A DNA stretch of 64,000 nt, taken from the NCBI RefSeq assembly GCF_000247815.1, contig NC_021700.1, positions 19,432,885 through 19,496,884 on the forward strand, written 5' to 3'. Source of the DNA: Ficedula albicollis (Eukaryota; Chordata; Aves; Passeriformes; Muscicapidae). The notes under the pieces were generated by a model. It was not told where the DNA came from and did not search any database. It saw nothing but the letters and a program-made list of their open reading frames with translations. Of this stretch, positions 57,922 through 64,000 are shown piece after piece; within the stretch, counting starts at the first letter, position 1, and every line of letters begins with the position of its first letter. Made by a program: the position numbers and the translations under genes.

Positions 57922-59580
57922 GCGCTGTGGGTGGCCCTGTAGGGGGCACTGTGGGGGCACTGTGGGTGACACTGTGAGTGGCGCGGCATGGGGCACTGTG
58001 GGTGGCCCTGTGGGGGGCTCTGTGGGTGACACTGTGAGTGGCGCGGCATGGGGCACTGTGGGTGGCCCTGTGGGGGGCTCTGTGGGTGACACTGTGAGTG
58101 GCGCGGCATGGGGCACTGTGGGTGGCCCTGTGGGGGGCTCTGTGGGTGACACTGTGAGTGGCGCGGCATGGGGCACTGTGGGTGGCCCTGTGGGGGGCTC
58201 TGTGGGTGACACTGTGAGTGGCGCGGCATGGGGCACTGTGGGTGGCCCTGTGGGGGGCTCTGTGGGTGACACTGTGAGTGGCGCGGCATGGGGCACTGTG
58301 GGTGGCCCTGTGGGGGGCTCTGTGGGTGACACTGTGAGTGGCGCGGCATGGGGCACTGTGGGTGGCTCTGTGGGTGACACTGTGAGTGGCGCGGCATGGG
58401 GCACTGTGGGTGGCTCTGTGGGTGACACTGTGAGTGGCGCTGTATGGGGCACTGTGGGTGGCCCTGTGGGTGGCTCTGTGGGTGACACTGTGAGTGGCGC
58501 GGCATGGGGCACTGTGGGTGGCTCTGTGGGTGACACTGTGAGTGGCGCGGCATGGGGCACTGTGGGTGGCTCTGTGGGTGATGCTGCATGGGGCACTGTG
58601 GGTGGCGCTGTGGGTGGCTCTGTGGGTGACACTGTGAGTGGCGCTGCATGGGGCACTGTGGGTGACACTGTGAGTGGCGCGGCATGGGCCACTGTGGGTG
58701 GCCCTGTGGGGGGCTCTGTGGGTGACACTGTGAGTGGCGCGGCATGGGCCACTGTGGGTGGCCCTGTGGGGGGCTCTGTGGGTGACACTGTGAGTGGCGC
58801 GGCATGGGCCACTGTGGGTGGCCCTGTGGGGGGCTCTGTGGGTGACACTGTGAGTGGCGCGGCATGGGCCACTGTGGGTGGCCCTGTGGGGGGCTCTGTG
58901 GGTGACACTGTGAGTGGCGCGGCATGGGCCACTGTGGGTGGCCCTGTGGGGGGCTCTGTGGGTGACACTGTGAGTGGCGCTGTATGGGGCACTGTGGGTG
59001 GCCCTGTGGGTGGCTCTGTGGGTGACACTGTGAGTGGCGCTGTATGGGGCACTGTGGGTGGCCCTGTGGGTGGCTCTGTGGGTGACACTGTGAGTGGCGC
59101 TGTATGGGGCACTGTGGGTGGCCCTGTGGGTGGCTCTGTGGGTGACACTGTGAGTGGCGCTGTATGGGGCACTGTGGGTGGCCCTGTGGGTGGCTCTGTG
59201 GGTGACACTGTGAGTGGCGCTGTATGGGGCACTGTGGGTGGCCCTGTGGGTGGCTCTGTGGGTGACACTGTGAGTGGCGCTGTATGGGGCACTGTGGGTG
59301 GCCCTGTGGGTGGCTCTGTGGGTGACACTGTGAGTGGCGCTGTATGGGGCACTGTGGGTGGCCCTGTGGGTGGCTCTGTGGGTGACACTGTGAGTGGCGC
59401 TGTATGGGGCACTGTGGGTGGCCCTGTGGGTGGCTCTGTGGGTGACACTGTGAGTGGCGCTGTATGGGGCACTGTGGGTGGCCCTGTGGGTGGCTCTGTG
59501 GGTGACACTGTGAGTGGCGCGGCATGGGGCACTGTGGGTGGCCCAGGGTGTGACACTGTGGGCGGGAGCTGTGGGTGGCG
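57922..59580. repeat. Minisatellite: 12-bp monomers in a 60-bp higher-order unit
   Basis: About 1.66 kb of tandem repeat. The base monomer is close to NCTGTGGGTGGC (12 bp). Five diverged monomers form a 60-bp unit. 57961-58320 holds six identical 60-bp units. 58321-58680 is irregular, with 48-bp units missing one monomer. 58681-58980 holds five units of a second type (CATGGGCC) and 58981-59520 nine units of a third type (TGTATGGGGC). Unit lengths are multiples of 12, so no frame shifts occur. Long open frames on both strands (57962-59698 plus; 57407-59587, 57706-59703 and 57885-59756 minus) come from this and should not be taken as genes without transcript data. Confidence 0.97.
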
Positions 59581-59704
59581 GTGCCACAGTGGCCCGCAGG
59601 CCCCGGGGGCCGTGTGGGCCGGTGTCCCACGGGAGCGTGCTGGCTCCTTCTGGTGGTGCCGAGCAGCAGGACGAGAGGCAACGGGCAGAGACACCTGACG
59701 CACT

Positions 59705-59935
59705 GAGAGTTCCCCAGGAACATGAGGAGGAATATTCCTGTATGGGTACTGTGCACTAGAACAGATTTCCTAGAGACGTTCTTGAGCCTTCCTCATGGAG
59801 ATATTCCAGAACCATCTGGACTCAATCCTGTGCCATGTGCTCTGGGATGGCTTTGCCTGAGCAGGTAGGTTGGACCAAGTGACCTGCTGTAGTCCCCACA
59901 ATCTGGCTGTTTGACCGTTCTGTGCGTGGCAACAA
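59705..59935 (+). mobile_element. CR1 LINE 3' fragment
   Basis: A diverged CR1 end: GAACAGATTTCCTAGAGACG, CTCATGGAGATATTCCAGAA, CATCTGGACTCAATCCTGTG, CTCTGGGATGGCTTTGCCTG and GTTGGACCAAGTGACCTGCT. The terminal motif is lost. It abuts the right end of the minisatellite. Confidence 0.75.
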
Positions 59936-62900
59936 GTTAAAGCATGCCAGGAAAACAATTGACCAGTGAATTGCTGCCCCAGTAAAGAGAACACAGCATT
60001 GGCATTAACCAAACAAACAAAACAAAAAATCAAACTAAAAAAAAAAAATCCCTCCAAACCCTCAATTTTAAATGTTTTTAAATTGTTTCCAATCGATTTT
60101 TTTTTTTTGTTAAAGAACTTTGTTTTGAATTCGGGTAGTGTGTCGGATGATAATTGCATTTGATATTATTCCTACAGAAGACAGGGGTTGATGCTGCTGC
60201 CACATAACTCATTGAGTTGTATGTTAGCTTTTAATGAGCATTTTAAAGAAAGGGTGATTTGGAAAGTAAATAGGAAACCTCCATTTTAAGATAGGAGATT
60301 TTGTTAACCAGGTCACCTATCCTGCACAGGCAGGGATGCAACTGAAACTCCTGTGATATCTATTACAGAGGAGCTAACTGCCAATTTTTAGGCCTCTTAC
60401 AGGAGAGGAGTGGCTGGTAACAACAGTGTTTCTTTGCCACCAGGTTTAAGGAAAACAAAATTTTAGCCCCATTCCCCTCACTGTCAGTCAACATTTACCA
60501 CAACATGGATGACTTAAGCTGATTGTGGACTCCTCTTTCTAGCCTAATGCAAAAGTACACACTTAATCATGTGAGATGCACAATTTTTTGGTTGAGATAA
60601 AAATTGTAAGATCCTTACGTTGTGTGTAGGACAGGATTTGTTTTGAGCTGATGTCATTGGCACAGTTATACTATATGCATCCTCTGAGGCTGCATCCAGA
60701 CAACTCACTGTGAAACACTGTATTCTCTTTCTCCAAATGCTTTATAACTCACAGAAGACTAAACCACTGTGCAAGATACTATGCAACGGGAATCTGACGT
60801 GGCACTTGCTGACAGCCCGCAGTATGATTAGCATCTCCAGTTTCTGCTCCTGCTTATTAGTTTTTAATCTCAAACAACTGACTGTGGAAGCCTTTGGCTA
60901 GTGTACAACTGCTGGAATTGGAAGTTTTCCTGTCTCCTTTCTGTTCAGCACCTGTCCACATGCAGCACTCCTTACTTTTGACTGTGCATAGTCTTAGTTC
61001 CTATTTAAGCCCAAGTGAGTTTGAAAAATCAGTTGCAGATATAACCAACAAACAAGTACCTGTCCCTTCACACCCAGATGCAGGATGCATTCTTCCATCC
61101 GTATTTATGGGGCAGGGAAGGAGGTATGACTGCAAAATTAGAGACCAGAACCAGGACTTCCCCTACCAGCACAGAAATCATCTGCAAGGCTACAGAGTAA
61201 TGCCCACTTCCTTGCACAAGAAGCAGAGGGTACTATTACCCAGCTTTCACTACAGACTAGCTTTCCCTCATAAGGCCTGCATTTCTGAAACACATTTGAA
61301 TGCGCAGGCCCAAGAAGGCCCAAAAAAAATCTAATTTTGCTACTTCCCTCATCAGTACTTATGTAATAAATAAATAAATAAATCTATATAAAGATAACAT
61401 ATACAACTGGCAAATCCTTCCCTGCTATTTGAAAAAACAGCAATAGGTATCTGTCCTTAAGGAAAGGCCTCTAACACCGGAGGCCAGGGGCATACATACA
61501 GGCCAGAAGAGCTGGCTGGACTTGAGACTTTGAGTCAATAATGGACTGCATTTCCCACCAAAAAGAGATGTGGTCCCAGATCAGCATCACAGCTGTTTAG
61601 GATCTTGTGATAAAGCACCTCTCTCCACTCACTCCAGGGAGTTGGGAACTGAACACTGATGATTCTAGGATCAAGCATCTAAAATTCAAAGGTTGCAATT
61701 CAAATCTCATGTCATCCCAATACTTTGACATCTACTTTCAAGCTGCCATGAGAGCTGATAGCTACAGGGATTAAATAGTGAATACATAAAATATAAATTA
61801 TTTTTATTTACTTTTAAAAACTTGATGTAATCTCAGAAGAAAACATTTGCAACTCATGTCCAACCTAAAGTTTACATTCCTTTAGCATTTACAATGCACC
61901 ATAAATGTCAGTAAAATAAAAGTGTGACAGGTAACAAAGCTTACTCTCTTTGTGTAACAAGGAGGCTATTAAAATCTGCCTCAAAGTTTTGAGTAACTGA
62001 AAATCCCACAAATCAGATCAAGTAAAAAGCAAATATTGCAAGTTTCTTTTTTTTGGTGTTGTAGAAAACAGTACCTTTAATGGTAATATTAATCTAAACA
62101 GATGTAATTCCTCATTTCCAGGTCTGTTGTGTGTACCAATTCCTTAATAAACTCGTGCAGTACAAGTGCAACTTACAAACAGCAAGTTCCTTTGATTTCC
62201 AAACTAATGTGACCCTAACAATCTGCCTGACCTTGGAAAACAACATACTGATAATTCTACACAGAGTGGAGCCATGCCCAGTCATCACTGCCTGCCCCAC
62301 TTTCAAAAGCTCAGAGAATGTCACATTTTTTTGCCTGGCTCCAGACAAGATAACTGGAGTAATTTTAACCTTGAGCTGATAAAAACAAGCCCTAATAATA
62401 AAAACAACCAAGATGACACAAACTCTTTCTAGACATGTATTTCAGTAGATAATGGAAATGGAAGAAAGTAGAGCACAGTACAATCATGGTAGGTGACATT
62501 TAAGCTTAAATCATTAAGTCAAAATTCTTTTACGTTTTATTTGAGTACTAAGATTTTGGCTATTGAATTAAAAGATTCCATAATCCTCCTAGCCCCACTT
62601 CACAAACAGCACAGGCTACCAGTATAAAGTATATCCATAGACACATTGAATAATATTTGGCTACTACAGTGAACAAATCAGTAAGATGTTTTGATCACTA
62701 TGCTACAAGACAATTCAGATAATCCCCATATTAGTAGCTTTCCGGCATGTATGATAATGTTCAACTGCGTAGAACATGAAATGAATTCAGTTCTCCTAGT
62801 AAAAGACAGTATATCCAAAAATCTTTGATCATCAAATGAAACACTGTCTTGACAGATTAACATACAATCCTTCCTTTAAAGTAATATAGTTTATAAATAC

Positions 62901-63369
62901 ATGTAACAATGTTTATGTATTAACTATATTAATATGCCTTAGAGTCTATAAACAGTACTTACTGAAGAATCATTCTTACAATAAAATGCAGCTGACAGTC
63001 TTAGCAACTTACAACATTTAAAGTGAAGTAATTTTTATCCCCCTCAAAGTGTGTTCAAAGTACTCAGTACTTGTCATACACATTTTAGTTTTTCCAATTA
63101 TCTTTATTTTTGTGCATTTCTTAGATAGAGATCATCTATCTTTTTTTTTTTATTTTTTTTTATTTTTTAAATCAGAGATCCACAGCTCTTCCCCACTCCC
63201 ACGTTCTGAATCCCAAATAACTTACGGTAAAAATACAAATTCTGTTTTGGACGAAAACGTACAAAATATACACCATGTAGAGTGTGCACCTAAACATCTT
63301 GATTGTCAAGTAGTGCAAGTTTCCCCTTTGTCATATACACTTCTTTGGTTTTAGAGACAATAATTTGTT
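59936..63369. other. Intergenic and probable ELOVL7 3' UTR
   Basis: The right part should be the ELOVL7 3' UTR. Minus-strand AATAAA hexamers are visible at 63159-63164, 63149-63154 and 63103-63108, inside or near a T-rich tract; any could be the poly(A) signal, and longer UTRs are possible. A (TAAA)n run lies near 61366-61386. The 146-codon + frame at 60894-61334 has no recognisable motif. Confidence 0.45.
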
Positions 63370-63573
63370 TCACTGATCTTTGCTGATGCCATTTTTTGCC
63401 ATTTTTGGCAGTCTTTGTCCCTTGGTGTAAGCATGGTACCAGAAGTGGAGAAACAGGACTAAAAACATAGATCCATAAAGCCAAATAATAAACATGAAAA
63501 TTGGATACTGGTATGGACAATCATCCATGATGTAGATTTGTCCTATGTGGACTGTAATCATAATAAACTGGAC
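63370..63573 (-). CDS. ELOVL7: ELOVL7, very-long-chain fatty acid elongase 7, last coding exon (partial gene)
   Basis: The final coding exon encodes 67 residues and TGA (63370-63372). Acceptor CAG follows a strong pyrimidine tract (TTCTTCACCTTCTTCCTC). Readable pieces are VQFIMITVHIGQIYIMDDCP, YQYPIFMFIIWLYGSMFLVL and FLHFWYHAYTKGQRLPKMAK, which match the ELOVL7 C-terminus rather than ELOVL1, 4 or 5. ELOVL7 is a multi-pass ER membrane enzyme that performs the condensation step of elongation on malonyl-CoA and C16-C20 acyl-CoAs. This exon holds the last membrane helix and the cytosolic tail. The catalytic HxxHH box lies in upstream exons outside the window. The tail ends NGISKDQ, with lysine at -3 only. 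Order and strand relative to DEPDC1B match human 5q12. Confidence 0.94.
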   Translation of the reverse strand, partial: VQFIMITVHIGQIYIMDDCPYQYPIFMFIIWLYGSMFLVLFLHFWYHAYTKGQRLPKMAKNGISKDQ

Positions 63574-64000
63574 CTGGAGGAAGAAGGTGAAGAAAATAAG
63601 TACTTTTAAGGTAAATTACAACCTTACTACAGAAGTTTAAAAAATTTCAGCATAGCTTGTTTGCTGAAAAACAGATAGTAGGGCTAGAGTGGGGGGGAAA
63701 GCAAGAACAGGGATAATACATCTTCTTAATGTAACACAGATACACCTTTAGCCCATCTCCCCACAATATTACTCCATTGAAAAACAGGTTTACGTAATAA
63801 AAGAAGTCCTGGGACAAACTAAGAAACTTATAGGAGGAGAATAGGATTCTACCCTGGCCAGCTCAGATAAAAAGGAAGGAGGCAGAGAGTATTTTTCAGT
63901 GACAAATGGGAGGCTTCTTTAGGAAAATTAGCCAGGAAAAAAAAAAAAAAAAAGAAAGAAATAAAATCAAGCAACCATTACAGGGTTAGTGAACAAGAGT
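63574..64000 (-). other. ELOVL7: ELOVL7 intron (partial)
   Basis: Sequence upstream of the last ELOVL7 exon, AT-rich, with an A-rich simple tract near 63938-63957. No further exon before the window edge. Confidence 0.8.

Noticed and set aside
57922..59580. CRISPR-like array
   Set aside because: Repeats are contiguous with no unique spacers, in a vertebrate genome; it is a minisatellite.
60894..61334. 146-codon + frame between the minisatellite and ELOVL7
   Set aside because: No recognised domain; antisense to the probable ELOVL7 3' flank and without supporting splice signals.

Overview
The window is vertebrate nuclear DNA, almost certainly from a bird. It holds large spliced genes, AT-rich introns, several CR1 LINE fragments with typical avian 3' ends, and solo long terminal repeats (LTRs) resembling avian ERVL-type families. 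The gene pair DEPDC1B-ELOVL7 matches human 5q12; I recall that segment as part of the avian Z chromosome, but the sequence alone cannot prove Z linkage. No tRNA, rRNA, CRISPR array or bacterial-type operon was seen.

Layout. 1-39.7 kb is a gene-poor intergenic stretch. It starts with one unrecognised protein-like terminal exon on the + strand (570-889) and carries LTRs at about 10.27-10.79, 18.97-19.99 and 29.36-30.04 kb and CR1 fragments at 14.9-16.6, 21.4-21.9 and 26.4-26.8 kb. 39.77-57.76 kb is a complete DEPDC1B gene on the minus strand. I resolved all 11 coding exons; every intron is GT-AG and the spliced frame is 529 codons plus stop, the length I recall for human DEPDC1B. Its introns hold CR1 copies, all in the gene's sense orientation, and several fresh local duplications. 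57.4-58.0 kb is a CpG-rich promoter with two CCAAT boxes, a CHR-like element and an E-box. 57.92-59.58 kb is a GC-rich minisatellite directly upstream of that promoter. 63.37-63.57 kb is the last coding exon of ELOVL7, also on the minus strand; the rest of that gene lies beyond the right edge.

Function. DEPDC1B is a DEP plus RhoGAP-like mitotic regulator and ELOVL7 is an ER fatty-acid elongase. They are neighbours by synteny, with no sign of a shared pathway.

Most unusual features. (1) The minisatellite has a nested structure: a 12-bp monomer amplified as a 60-bp higher-order unit of five diverged monomers, in blocks of 6, 5 and 9 near-identical copies. (2) Because every unit is a multiple of 12 and lacks stops, an open frame runs from 59587 through the whole array, in frame with the DEPDC1B start codon (610 extra codons). 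(3) Intron 1 holds an uninterrupted run of 113 G between two identical 21-bp repeats. (4) The DEP domain has Cys at a position normally held by Trp. I found no clearly new multi-gene system; the repeat and promoter region is the part most worth a second look.
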